Assembly: GCF_037042905.1 (NCBI RefSeq)
Contig: NC_087262.1
Coordinates: 26,129,001 to 26,193,000 of the forward strand
Reading direction: 5' to 3'
DNA: 64,000 nucleotides
Source: Lytechinus pictus
Lineage: Eukaryota; Echinodermata; Echinoidea; Temnopleuroida; Toxopneustidae
In this document: positions 12,301 to 22,712 of the stretch, piece after piece
Position numbering within the stretch: the stretch's first letter is position 1
Layout of the letters: each line of letters opens with the position of its first letter
Notes under the pieces: model-generated
Told to the model about the DNA's origin: nothing
Database searches by the model: none
The model's input: only the letters and a program-made list of their open reading frames with translations
Made by a program: the position numbers and the translations under genes

Positions 12301-12836
12301 CATGGGGAAATCAATAGCTCCGCTTATATTGAACAATGATGGCACTCCATAATAATTCAATGTTTACATAGGAAACCTAATGTAGCCGTTTTTTCTCAAA
12401 AAATTCTCCCTTTCTTCGCCCTTTTCTAGCCGTTTTCAAAACGGCGAAAAAACTGCAACTTTGAATTTCCCATAGGTTATAACACACAAAACGGCGAAAA
12501 AACTGCAGTGGCTCACTGTGTAATGAGGGAGTTGTACGTGTGTGACATCACTGATCTTGGTCGCATTGCCAATGGGAGGATCTACATGGCATTAGTGATC
12601 TCAATATTCAAATGCTCATAACTTTCTTATTATTCATTCAATCTTCCTCAAACTTTCAACAATATGTTTCTTTGATTTTTCTCTTTGATATGGATTCAGC
12701 TGGTTTCAAGGGTTTCATTCTCCTTTAAGAAGGACCATGGTGGCCAAACCCCCACCCCTGGGAGTGACAAGAATAAAAATACCCCAGGACTTTGAAGGTA
12801 AAAAGAAAAAAAAAAGTAAAATAAACATAGCAAATT

Positions 12837-13439
12837 CAAGGGACGGTCCAGGCTGGAGATATCTACACAATAAATAGAGTAAAATTCAGAAAATTTGATC
12901 AAAATCGGATAACAAATAACAAAGTTATTGAATTTTAGAGATTTGCATTATTCCGGTGAAACAGTTCTACATGTAGGTATGTCTTCATGAATATTCATTA
13001 GGTGGGCTGATGTCATATCCCCACTTGTTCTTTTGTATTTTATTATATGAAATTAGGCTTCTTCAAAATTTTTCTACCAAGAACTAAAACAATTGGATTG
13101 ACAACTGATCAAGTGCATTTTTAGTTATTTATTGCTGCAACTTATTTCATCATAATGGAGACACATCATTTACACTGAAAAATGAAATAATTATATGATT
13201 TCATCTGATAACATAAGAAAAAGGAAAGTGGGGCTGTGACATCATCAGCCCACCTAATGAATATTCATGACGATGTGCATGTAACTGTTTTCACAAAATA
13301 CGGATAAACTTTTAAATTCAATAACCATCGTTATTTATTATCCGATTTTGACGAAATTTTCAGCATTTTGTTCTGTGAATTTTACTCTATTAATTTAGAC
13401 ATACCCGGTAAATATTTTCAGCCCGGACCATCCCTTTAA
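12837..13439. mobile_element. Fold-back MITE O (about 600 bp)
   Basis: The ends CAAGGGACGGTCCAGG and GCCCGGACCATCCCTTTAA are imperfect inverted repeats. Inner arms (CATGAATATTCATTAGGTGG and its complement near 13250) also pair. It shares a TCAAAATCGGAT..AACAAAGTTAT motif style with MITE A. Confidence 0.7.
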
Positions 13440-13509
13440 TCAATATATTGCTCATTACAAATAGGTTACAAAGAAATGATATTAGACAAATAAAATATGG
13501 TGATGATAA

Positions 13510-14970
13510 CAGTCACATAGTGTTTAAGAAAAGAAAACATACGGCGCATCCCCCCAAAAAAAATGTCCCTCTGACCTAGGGCTGAATTAATCCTAAAAGG
13601 TGATAGTATTCTCAAATAAATGTTCATGAGTAGAAAGCTCATTTCATGATCTAACTTCAATGAAAATTTCATCGGTCATGCTTTAGCGGTTTTGAATACA
13701 CACTGTTATGTAACAGTGGTGCATTTTCGCCCATTGAAAGTTTGCAGCGTTGATGCATTTCTGCATTGTCTGTGGCATGTTAACCCCATTTTACATCCGG
13801 ATTTGAGTAGGGACATTTTTCTAATTATATATCCAGGCTTATCAAATCATAAACTTAGGCATGTTCAGAAGGACAAGAAACATGAAAAAATAAGTTTGAT
13901 AAGGGGAATCAGTGCATAGCAATTTGAAAGAAAATGTGAAAGATGGATGAGTAAAATAAGCTGAAAAATAAAGGGAAATCCACAAGTTGATCACCCTAAG
14001 TTGCGGAAAGGAACTTTACCAGAGAAGTATTTGTTTTTCTTTTCTTTTAAAAAGTTACATAGAATCAACTTGACCTCCGTAGCTTATTAACTAAAAAAAA
14101 GTAATGAAAACAAAAATGCACTATTGTTGGAATTAGGCATGAAACAGACATGACCCGTTGTCTCAATCATTATGCATCTCCCATTATCAAACACTGTTTT
14201 TGTCCTTCTGAACATGTTCAAGGTTGTGATTTGATGAGCCTGGTTAGATCATGGAGATCATGGAGGGAGGTAGCGTAGCTCAGTCGGTTAGAGCGCCTGT
14301 TCCGGATAAGATCGTAGATCTCAACGTGCGTGGGTTCGAGTCCCGCAGCATGCCGGAAGACGTCTAACAAAAGAATCTGATGCCAGCGTTGTGTGTTAGC
14401 GTGCCTCATCGCGGGTGTTCAGTGCGGGTGTGAATGCAGTTGGAAAACACTCCGTCGAAAAGGACGCAAATGTTGGTCCCGTGTATAGGAGAGTCACAAC
14501 CTATGCACGTTAAAACCAATACACTAATCGTCAAAGAGTAGGGTATTCACCCGGTGTATTGCACCTGCCGGTCCCTGGTACTACAATACTGCAAGAATCT
14601 TGAGGATTGAAGGAGGCAGTCAGTGTAGCTTGAAACCTTGATCTCCCTGATCAGATCAGGGAATTCCTTGGTGAGAATGGTCAAAGGGGGTTGATTTGCT
14701 ACAAAGTGCAGAACGCACAGCAGTGCTGCATGCATGCAAACTTGGAATGGGCTTAAAACACCACTGTTACATAATAGACTGTGTATTCAAAACCACTGAA
14801 GCAAGACCAATGAAATTTTTATAGCAGTTAGAAAAAGAGATGAGCTTTCTAGTTCCATACATTTCATGGAGAATAATTTTTATTTTTTTGAAGTAATTTA
14901 GCCACATATCAAAGGGACATTTTAGGGGGGACGCGCTGTATAGTAATTCAAATAGATTCTCCATCTTAAG
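13510..14970. mobile_element. Large fold-back element Q
   Basis: The left arm (about 13510-13880) and right arm (about 14204-14970) are inverted copies. Examples are TTATGTAACAGTGGTG at 13707 against CACCACTGTTACATAA at 14759, and CATGTTCAGAAGGACA against TGTCCTTCTGAACATG. The right arm is interrupted by a SINE at 14262-14580. No coding content is visible. Confidence 0.65.
14262..14580 (+). mobile_element. tRNA-derived SINE S2
   Basis: The head GGTAGCGTAGCTCAGTCGG resembles a tRNA 5' half with an A box. GGGTTCGAGTCCCGC supplies the B box at about 14331-14345. The following body (GGAAAACACTCCGTC, GTCCCGTGTATAGGAG, ATGCACGTTA, AGAGTAGGG) is shared with SINE S1, although the tRNA head differs. 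Inserted in the right arm of element Q. Confidence 0.75.
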
Positions 14971-14974
14971 GATA

Positions 14975-15541
14975 CAATTATTGTAGCGATCTCGTAAGGT
15001 CTAAAAATGCCAAATTCTTTTGAATGCGCAATTCTTAAGAACATCCATTTGTGTGAACTTTGAACCTCTATATATAGCAAAAATCAAGCACATGGACCCA
15101 TGTTAATTTTTGCATATTTGGAATTTTCAGGTGCTAAAGTATCAATGTACAAAGTTTGGTGAAAATGACAAGGATTTCACTTTAATTGTGAAACGTCCTT
15201 AAAGTAAACTGAGCTGCAGACAGTTAATACATGTGTACAAATACATACATATATATATGCAAGTTGAAAAAAAATCCATTCTATACAATGGATGCAGTGC
15301 AGGTAATGATTTGTGAAATTAAAGTATGATGTTCATCCTTCATACCAGAGGTGAAAGTAGGATCTTATGCCTTCCTGCCTTGAAGCCTGTTACCGGGCAC
15401 ACATGCATTCGAATATAGAATACATGTATGTTTTATAGCACTTGATGAAAGTGCAGCAAAGCTGAATCGGCAGTTATCTATAAATCATCCCTATCATTAT
15501 GTACAACAAAAACAGTTATAAGAATAAAGGTGTAGACTCAC
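14975..15541. other. CCAR1-like intron sequence, nothing assigned
   Basis: Starts just left of the donor site of the exon at 15542. AT-rich, with a short (TA)n run near 15248. No further exon or recognisable element was seen. Confidence 0.45.
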
Positions 15542-15814
15542 ATATCCAGAGCAAAGCATGGGATCTGAACACAGTATCGTTGTACTACTCTCTTGGTATG
15601 CCTTGGTGATCTTCTCGGCGACTTGGATTGATGTGGAGACCTGGATCGCTTCACTGGAGACTTCTCCCTTTCCTTCACCCTTTCACATTCACGATGTTCC
15701 CTCTCTCGTTCGTGTTCCCTCTCTCGTACTTCCTGTTCCCGTTCCCTTTCTCGTTCTCGCTGGGCACGATCCCTCTCTCGTTCACGGTCTCTATCTCTAC
15801 TGCTTCCACTGCTG
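15542..15814 (-). CDS. CCAR1-like internal exon: Arg/Glu-rich region and conserved post-SR segment
   Basis: The minus-strand frame begins with a Ser-rich stretch (DYSSSGSSRDRDRERE). It runs through alternating Arg/Glu and Arg/Ser-Pro dipeptides and ends in RVVQRYCVQIPCFALD. That end resembles the CCAR1 segment that follows its RS/RE-rich region (RRVVPRYTVQ-type). The exon stops at a clear GTGAGT donor, phase 2, at 15541. In CCAR1 this part lies between the Gln-rich N-terminus and the LAIF/SAP region and is implicated in protein interactions. The 5' border is uncertain. An in-frame TAA lies at 15826-15828, so the exon must start after it. CAG acceptors at about 15815 or 15812 are possible but have poor pyrimidine tracts. 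A better-looking acceptor (TTTTCTATAG) lies upstream of the stop, where its continuation would be out of frame or stopped. Confidence 0.8.
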
Positions 15815-15825
15815 CTGTAGTCATG

Positions 15826-16975
15826 TTATCTAATGGACTGCTGACTGATCTGCCTTGATGTGTATAGGCACCTATAGAAAATCAATTACAACCAAGCAGA
15901 AGAATATTGACAATGTACTTTATGCTTTTCAAGTATCATTAAGACGATTATTTCAAATGACTAAGATCGACTGATCCTTGAATCTACTATGTCGCATCAT
16001 TTGTGAACTCGTTATGGTCTCTTTCTGGGTTATGACAACTTCCATGAAATGCCTAAATTTTATTGGCTGTTTAACATCGTTTCCCTGATTAAAATAGGTA
16101 ACTGGTATTGGACACTAATAGAGCAACTTGCAAGAGGAAAGCCAAATACACGTATCTGGTAAATATTTATGACCAAAATTGAAGCCCCCCCCCCATTTCA
16201 AGCCTGCATATCTTTAATATTAGCAATCATTAGGTATTGTTTTGCCAATCAGAATTGATAATTGAAGTGCGATTGCTTATTCCCAACTTGAATTTATAAC
16301 CAAAAATGAGGTTTCAATTCTTTAAAAATGTCCTCTCCAAAAATATGGTAATTGACAGAACATGCATTTAAAAGGTTGAACCCCTATAAAAATAAGTGGG
16401 TGACCTTATTAACGCCTCACAAAAAATGATGAAAAACAAAACAATTTATTTATTAGTCAGTTTTTTTCATAAGACAATTTGGTCACCCAGATTATAAAAT
16501 GACCCACAATGCAAAGTGTCCAGGCATGCCAGAATATGATGACCTCAGTACTGATAAAGAATTTAATTGAAAGATTTACTAATATTGCGCCTCATAGTCA
16601 TAAAGGCTAATTGTGTGATACATTTTCATAAGACAAGCATAGTGACATGAGATGAAATGTGAAAAAAGGAAAAGACAACGGTAAATTAGGCAAAAGTAAG
16701 CTGGAGGTGGGGGCGTTGCATTTAATTACATGTTTGAAATTGAAAATTAAAAAAGGAACAGGAGACAATAAGCAAGGATGAGCGAGCAAAATCAAAGTCA
16801 ATGCATAGCTCCATTCAGGAATCACTCAGCGTACACCATACCATTCAATAGAACAATTAAAATGGTGTGTTAAATCAATTGTCTCTGGCAGAACAGAGAT
16901 AAGTGAGGCCAGCTATAAACACTTTGCATTAAATAAAGTAAGTATGGGACATACATGAATCTGTAAAGCAACCAG
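15826..16975. other. Intronic stretch, no gene assigned
   Basis: Mostly AT-rich unique-looking sequence with a poly-C run near 16185. No exon with both splice sites was recognised here. Given the unresolved phase of the neighbouring exon, a short exon could be hidden. Confidence 0.4.
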
Positions 16976-16977
16976 TA

Positions 16978-17880
16978 GGCGGTGCTGCACCATCCCGAGT
17001 TTGCTCAATCTCGAGATTTTAGCCCGATCGGCCTACTTCGCGATTAATCTCGAGATTCAAGAAACCCCGTCTCCACCATCGCAAGAAGAGCGATTCCTGC
17101 TCGAGCGAGGCAACAAGCCCGATATTCCGAGCATGCGCACTTTCGGATCTTGGAGTTTCAACGGCCCGCGCTTTTGAATAACTTCCCGCGATATGCAAGC
17201 AATGTACTCCTTTCACTAGCACTTTCGCCGAATTCGACCGGTGTTATGCAACAATCCTCTCAGCTCAGCGAGTGAAGAAGTGATGTATTCTTCGTTAAAT
17301 ATGATGGCGGAGTAGGAGGCAACGACAGAGAGAGAGAGAGGGAGAGAAGGAGGAAAGAAATGCTATTTGCTCACATTTTGCGAAGGAATAAGACGACACT
17401 GCTGTCAGTGTTGTTATTGAATATGACCATCATCGATGAGCGCCTCCCCCTTCGGTCTGGTCTCTCCCCAAATCCATTCACTGGTGGGACACCATCGTTG
17501 CTGATTAAGCAATTGATGAACGCTATTCGCGATAATATCTATTCGCATGTATAAAGTTGACTTTCGCACGTGTTTATGTTTTGACCAAGGCGGAAGTGGA
17601 ACGCGAATTGCATTATGGACTGTCGTCATGAATAAATTACCCCGAGTCCAATCTCGAGTGCGTCTGCACCTACGAATTAGCGGGATAATTCGTAAAATAG
17701 CGCGCTATTTTGCAAATAAACCCGAGTTGACTTGGGATTGCAATCTCGAGATTAATCCTACGAACTAGCACGATAATTGCGTCTCCACTGCAAACTATCT
17801 CGAGATTTTTCAGATCGGGATAATTTGCCGGATCAGAAATAGCGCGCTAATATGAAAACTCGGGATGGTGCAGACAGCCC
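16978..17880. mobile_element. Fold-back DNA element M (903 bp, TA flanks)
   Basis: The ends share CTGCACCATCCCGAGTTT in inverted orientation and are flanked by TA at 16976-16977 and 17881-17882. Subterminal AATCTCGAGATT blocks are mirrored on both sides. GC-richer than its surroundings, with many CpG and a (GA)n tract at about 17324-17350. The TA duplication fits a Tc1/mariner-like mover; no transposase is visible. Confidence 0.75.
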
Positions 17881-17996
17881 TAGTGACTTCAATAACATGG
17901 CATAGTTATTAAGTCCAACATTAATCAGTCTTAGTCTAAGTTGTAAGATACTAAGGTGTTATAAAAAAGTATTATTAAAAAGAAGTTTTGACTTAC

Positions 17997-18088
17997 CAAA
18001 GTACAGTTACTCAGAGGGTTGTTGTACAGCAGTTCTCTTGAGAATGTCAGCTTATCTGCTGCGTTTTCTAAATCATGGGATTGTGGGT
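17997..18088 (-). CDS. Putative exon of unknown gene (U3)
   Basis: Read on the minus strand, acceptor ACCTGTGCAG precedes 18088 and a strong GTAAGT donor starts at 17996. The 92-nt open segment encodes a hydrophilic stretch including DLENAADKLTFSRELLYNN. Entry phase 1 and exit phase 0 match the exit phase of the candidate exon at 18504-18657; the join would create an Asp codon. I do not recognise the protein. It may belong to the CCAR1-like transcript or to a separate gene inside the same intron. Confidence 0.45.
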
Positions 18089-18503
18089 CTGCACAGGTAT
18101 GTGCACAAGACCCTAACAAGTGCATTACTATAAAGTGGACATTGGGCAAGGGGTCCATCGTACCAGAGAGTCAGATCTTGATAGAGAGGCAGACATTTTT
18201 TTTAGCACATACACTGCCGAGTAAGACTTGTTCTTGTTTCCTACATGTATGAACTCTATAAAGCATTTTATGATTTATTCAGCAAAATTATCAATATTTT
18301 TAAAATCTCCTGAGAAAAGGGTTGCATTGCTATGCTAAACCACTTTGGTATCATTCATTATTGTGTAGTAAGTAAATACACTGAATCTACATATCCTAGA
18401 TGTTTTTCAGGTAATTAGGCAGAGATTTGCTTACAATACAAAAAAAAGTGAAGAAATTAAATGAAAGAGGATGTGCGAAGATAATTCACAATAAATCACT
18501 AAC

Positions 18504-18657
18504 CCTCAAAGGATAATTGTGACATGATTGTAGATGGCGAATGATTCACAAATCTCATAAGGGTCATCTGCAAGATCTTGGGAGCATCATAGCTCTTTCG
18601 GGTAAATACACCTTCATCCCAGTCACCTGTTGGCACATAGGTCTCACAGGCAAATTT
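18504..18657 (-). CDS. Putative exon of unknown gene (U2)
   Basis: The minus strand shows acceptor ATTTCACCCCAG before 18657 and donor GTTAGT from 18503. The frame stays open and reads CETYVPTGDWDEGVFTRKSY and then a segment rich in Met and Leu. The 154-nt length gives phase 0 in and phase 1 out, compatible with U3. Alternative acceptors lie at about 18671 (TCTATCAG) and 18737. The amino-acid composition looks like a real folded protein, but no family was recognised. Its place in the CCAR1-like transcript is not established. Confidence 0.45.
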
Positions 18658-18944
18658 CTGGGGTGAAATGCTGATAGACCGAATAGCAACACCAATCCTC
18701 ATCCAGAAGTACGAAGTAGGAGTAGAGGACTGTTTTACTTCCAAAACATGACTACATGATCTCTACTCTCATTTCATTTTCAAAGTACAAGAACCTTTCG
18801 TATATTAGGTCCTATAGGTGAATTCCTGGTGTAAATACCAGAAAACTGTTTGGAAGTTTTACCTCCAAACCATAACAATGGCAAAGAAAATGGGTACTCT
18901 TATACCATTTTGAGGTTATCAGTTTTTAAACCTACATGTAGTCA

Positions 18945-19078
18945 CTTCGGTTTCACACTACGTTTTACCAAAGTGGGCTAGCATAGTTAATAGTACGATA
19001 CTATCTGACCCTGCGAACAAGCAGGGTGAGCCAGCTATGGTGCTCAGAACTGCAGTATGAAATCAAACCGGGCTTAGG
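18945..19078. mobile_element. Element K fragment
   Basis: CACACTACGTTTTACCAAAG, GTGGGCTAGCAT, TAGTACGATACTATCTG and the hairpin CCCTGC..GCAGGG match the internal part of element K copies at 21110 and 39289. The termini are missing. Confidence 0.6.
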
Positions 19079-19247
19079 AAAAGTGATGAATATGTGGCAT
19101 GATAGTTGACGAGAAACCTGTTTCTTCTCGGTCTGCCACATCCAGCTTCAAATATTTTACGAGGCAAAGGTGATTATTAGAAATCAAAAACATAAACAAG
19201 TGGAGTGCCTCTGGCAGTCTCACCTGCATTACACGATTCAATATAGA

Positions 19248-19675
19248 TGATGATGATGATGATCCACAGCATTTATATTGCGCCATATATCTGTTCAAAC
19301 ATTCATAGGCGCAGGCTCATCCAATAAGTTAATCACTACACATCTGTCGAAATAAGTGAGTTTTGATAGACGGTTTAAAGAGTTCTATGCTGTCAATTTC
19401 ATGAAGTGAAGAAGGGAGGGAGTTCCAAAAGCGTGGAGCAATAGAAGAAAAGGCACGGTCTCCAAATCCCTTTAGGTGTGTGATGGGTACATGAAGAGTG
19501 ACACCAGTTGCAGATGAGCACAAGCCAGGACGTACACCAGGACGTTGTTCTATAAGGGAGGTCACGTATCTTGGAGCTAAACCATGCACAGCCTTGAAAG
19601 TAAGGAGGATTTGAATTCGATTTTGTACTTAATTGGTAGCCAATGCAACTGATGTGGCCATATTTCTTTGTACCA
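19248..19675 (-). mobile_element. LINE 3' fragment inserted in P2
   Basis: On the minus strand the reading frame at 19329-19589 is followed by a 3' tail with TATATGGCGCAATATAAATG and (CAT)n (about 19246-19262). The insertion splits the P2 sequence GATTCAATATA / TAGCAGTGCTGAC that is continuous in other copies. A 5'-truncated copy is typical of target-primed reverse transcription. Confidence 0.75.
19329..19589 (-). pseudogene. C-terminus of a non-LTR reverse transcriptase
   Basis: The translation contains GFGDRAFSSIAPRFWNSLP followed by a hydrophobic FKPSIKTHLF-type end. This is characteristic of the C-terminal end of CR1/L2-type LINE ORF2 proteins. Only about 86 residues remain; the polymerase core is missing, so it is inactive. 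Confidence 0.75.
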
Positions 19676-21109
19676 GTTAGCAGTGCTGACTTTGAAAACT
19701 ACTATAAAATAATTATACACAAAAAACACCATTCATATAATGATACAATAGGCTACTACGTTCATTGACCCTAATTACATTTGACCTTGATAATGTGACC
19801 TAAGACTTGTCAGTGATACTTGATTACCCCAATGTCCACAATTCATATACTATATCCATTAACTTTGAAAGTTATGACAGCAATTTTATGATTACCTCCA
19901 ACATGGCCAAAGTTCATTGACCTTAATGACCTTTGACCTTAGTCATATGACCTGAAACTTGCACAGGATGTTCAGTGATACTTGATTACTCTTATGTCCA
20001 AGTTTTATGAACTAGACCAATACAATTTCAGAGTTCTGAAACTTGCACAGGATGTTCAGTGATACTTGATTACTCTTATGTCAAAGTTTTATGAACTAGA
20101 CCAATACAATTTCAGAGTTCTGATGGTAATTCAACAAGTATCCCCCAAATGGCCAAAGTTCCTTAACCTTAAATGACCTTTAACCCTGGTCATGTGACCT
20201 GACACTCGCACAGGATTATCAGTGATATTTTATTACTCTTATGTCCAATTTTTATGAATTAGATCCATAAACGTTCAAAGTTATGATGGCAATTCAACAA
20301 ATACCCCCAACTTGGCCAAAGTCCATTGACCCTAAATGACCTTTGACCTTAGTCATGTGACCTGAAACTCAGGCAGGATGTTCAGTAATATTTGATTAAC
20401 CTTATGGCTAAGTTTCATGAACTAGGTCTATATACTTCTTAAGTTATGATGACATTTAAAAAATTAACCTTAGGTTAAGATTTCGATATTGACTCCCCCA
20501 ACACGGTCTTAGTTCATTGACCCTTAATGACCTTTTACCTTGATCATGTGACCTGAAACTCACACAGGATGTTCCGTGATACTTGATTACTCTCATGTCC
20601 AAGTTTTATGAATCAGATCCATAAACATTCAAAGTTATGATGGCAATTGGACAAATACCCCTAACTTGGCTAAAGTTCATTGACCCTAAATGACCTTTAA
20701 CCTTGGTCATGTGACCTGAAACTTGGGCAGGGTGTTCAGTTATACTTGATCAACCTTACAGTTTCATGAACTAGGTCCATATACTTTCTAATATATGCTG
20801 TCATTTCAAAAATTTAATCTTCAGTTAAGATTAGATGTTGACACTGCCGCCGTCAGAAAAGAGGCGCCTGTACATGTAGTCTGATACTGCACACTTCAAC
20901 TTATTATTTTAAGTTTTAGAAGAATACCTGTACAACCAGAACAAAAGATTTTTTTTTGGTTTCAGACTGTCTTTCTTTACCTCATATTATTTTCTTAGCC
21001 GGGTTACACTGTACATGCCTTAACCCTAAACTCTAACACTTACTGAAGGATCCTGTTCATAGTTAAAAGACTTCTCAACTAATATGTTTATACACTCACC
21101 TACTCAATA

Positions 21110-22712
21110 TTGCTTTTCACACTGTACTTTTTTCCCTTAACCCCGGGAAATTGGTGGGGCTAAGGGGGGGGGGGGGGGCCTTAGCCCCACCAATTTCTCG
21201 GGGTTAAGCTTAGCCCACTTCGTTTACACACTACGTTTTAGCAAAGTGGGCTAGCACGGTAAATAGTACGGTACTATCTGGCCCTGCAAAAAAGCAGGGT
21301 TAGCCGGCTTATTGTGGTGCTAGCACCACAATTGCGGTGCTAAGAGATGCAGTGTGAAACGAAACTGGGCTAAGGAAAAGTGGGGCTAAGCAATAGCCAA
21401 TCACAGAAGTCGAAATTGCACGTTAATCACGCTCTGTATGGTAAAATCATCAATATTCATGAGCTGTGGGATATAGTCTGGGGTTAAGACGTTAACCCCG
21501 GCTATTAAAGCAGATAGTATGGGGTCAGTCAGACCGCAGGTCCCTATGCTAATGAGCAAAAAGGCCAGATTCATCCAAATCATCTCGTGGCTGAATCCTC
21601 CTCCTTGCAAAATCTCGTGATTCGTGAGATCTTCTTTCTCTAAGAATTTACCTGTTTTAACCTCAAGTTAAATGAAATATTATTGCACCATCAGATAGAG
21701 TGAATGTTATTCTTTCATATTGGTCATTTATTTTGTATACAATATTTTGATAAATAAGTTATTTTCTGGCCTGAAAGTGTGCCACAAAACTGACTTTTCT
21801 TCCTGTTTTCTTTTGCAAATTGTGCAAAACTTTTTATTTTGAGCCTCAATTATATATATATATCACCACAAAGCTGAACTTCTGTACTTTCTCACAATGC
21901 CACTCTTGATATGCGGCACATTTTAATCGGGTCAAGATCACACTTTTCCCACCAAGGTACAAGACGAGATTTCTGAAATTTTGTACTTGCATGAAATCCA
22001 GAGTTCTGATTGGCTGGATAAGGTTCACAGAACAACAGGCACAGGTAATTTGAGGAGATTACCACATGGGAAGTGTGACCTTCCCATGAACCCAGGCACT
22101 GGAACCGTTGGAATTTGCCAGTGTGTGGTCTCTTTGACCAATCAGAGTGCAGTATTCTTGTTTTCAAGCTGCTTTATGTACTTGGCCAATGAAAAGTGTG
22201 ATCTTGACCCGATTAAACCAATTCTTATTTTGAAACCTATACTATTTTAAAGCATACATATTCAGCTTTATCATGATCTAAAATCATTTGGGCTCAAACA
22301 AAAATAAAGTGTGAGAATAGCAGCTTTTGTCAGGTGAAAATAATTATTTTGTAGCATATTTTAGATCAAAATTTTAACCTATATTACTAAATCTTTGAAT
22401 AAATTCAAACACATGACCTGAAAGAATGATTCTTCTTCTTTACAATGATACCAAAATCATGAAATTCGATGCACACTTAGAGCAGCAATGACCGAATGAA
22501 AAGAGGTGTTTTGGTCCATATCAAGCTCATTAAATATGCAAAACATCTCAAGTCATGAATATCACTTGGATGAAAGAAGCCACTTTCTTGGGACCTGCCA
22601 TCCGACTGGGGTTAAGAAAGACGGTTTGAATCCAAAAAAAGATAGTATGGGGTTAAGGATAGTCCGGGGTTAAGGATAGTATGGGGTTAAGGAAATGCAA
22701 TGTGAAAAGCAT
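21110..22712. mobile_element. Element K copy 1, with L1 nested
   Basis: Inverted ends TGCTTTTCACACTG and CAATGTGAAAAGCA. The body is a chain of short palindromes: CTTAACCCCGGG, GGTGCTAGCACC, AGTACGGTACT and GCAGGGTTAGCC. It is interrupted by element L (21526-22608) inside a GATAGTATGGGGT motif. It resembles K copy 2 (39289-39773) in inverted orientation. Confidence 0.7.
21526..22608. mobile_element. Element L copy 1 (about 1.08 kb)
   Basis: Termini CAGTCAGACCGCAGGTCCC and GGGACCTGCCATCCGACTG are inverted. Almost collinear with L copy 2 (39850-40934). An internal inverted pair (CGGGTCAAGATCACACTTTT near 21930 and its complement near 22200) encloses the middle. The open frames are short and not protein-like. 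Confidence 0.75.

Larger units (their letters stand above)
5467..12520. mobile_element. 7.05-kb element T with CACAGTG termini
   Basis: The 12-bp terminal inverted repeat is CACAGTGAGCCA / TGGCTCACTGTG, flanked by TAA at 5464-5466 and 12521-12523 (putative 3-bp target duplication). Both ends carry inverted subterminal arrays built on AACGGC..GGCGAATA. These features recall the CACTA/EnSpm (CMC) superfamily: CAC-starting ends, 3-bp duplication and subterminal repeats. That assignment is inference, because no transposase is visible. The interior (6000-11830) is AT-rich, with no open frame above about 136 codons and nested hairpins and MITEs. It is probably non-autonomous or decayed. Confidence 0.65.
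5080..12728. mobile_element. MITE C, split by a 7-kb element
   Basis: The left half (5080-5466) starts TTAAAGGAGAATGAAAC. The right half (12524-12728) ends TTTCATTCTCCTTTAA. They are inverted complements, with the block CATTGGCAATGCGACC pairing at about 5230 and 12560. The halves abut perfectly when 5467-12520 plus one TAA is removed. Confidence 0.8.
19199..20885 (+). mobile_element. Tandem-core (pearl/HINE-like) element P2
   Basis: Starts with the family 5' end AAGTGGAGTGCCTCTGGCAG and the subterminal CTCACCTGCATTAC. A LINE fragment interrupts at about 19248-19675. At least six roughly 160-bp monomers follow, containing TGACCTTTGACCTT, GTGACCTGAAACT, GATGTTCAGTGATACTTG and ATGAACTAG. It ends in CCGCCGTCAGAAAAG and GGCGCC. 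The 3' hairpin is degraded. Confidence 0.75.

Noticed and set aside
5467..12520. RAG/ProtoRAG or Transib element because of the CACAGTG terminus
   Set aside because: No ACAAAAACC-like nonamer lies at a 12- or 23-bp spacing at either end, no RAG1- or RAG2-like frame is visible, and the flanking duplication looks like 3 bp rather than 5 bp.
14262..14345. Functional tRNA gene
   Set aside because: The A and B boxes are good, but the stem pairing is broken and a SINE body continues without a terminator.
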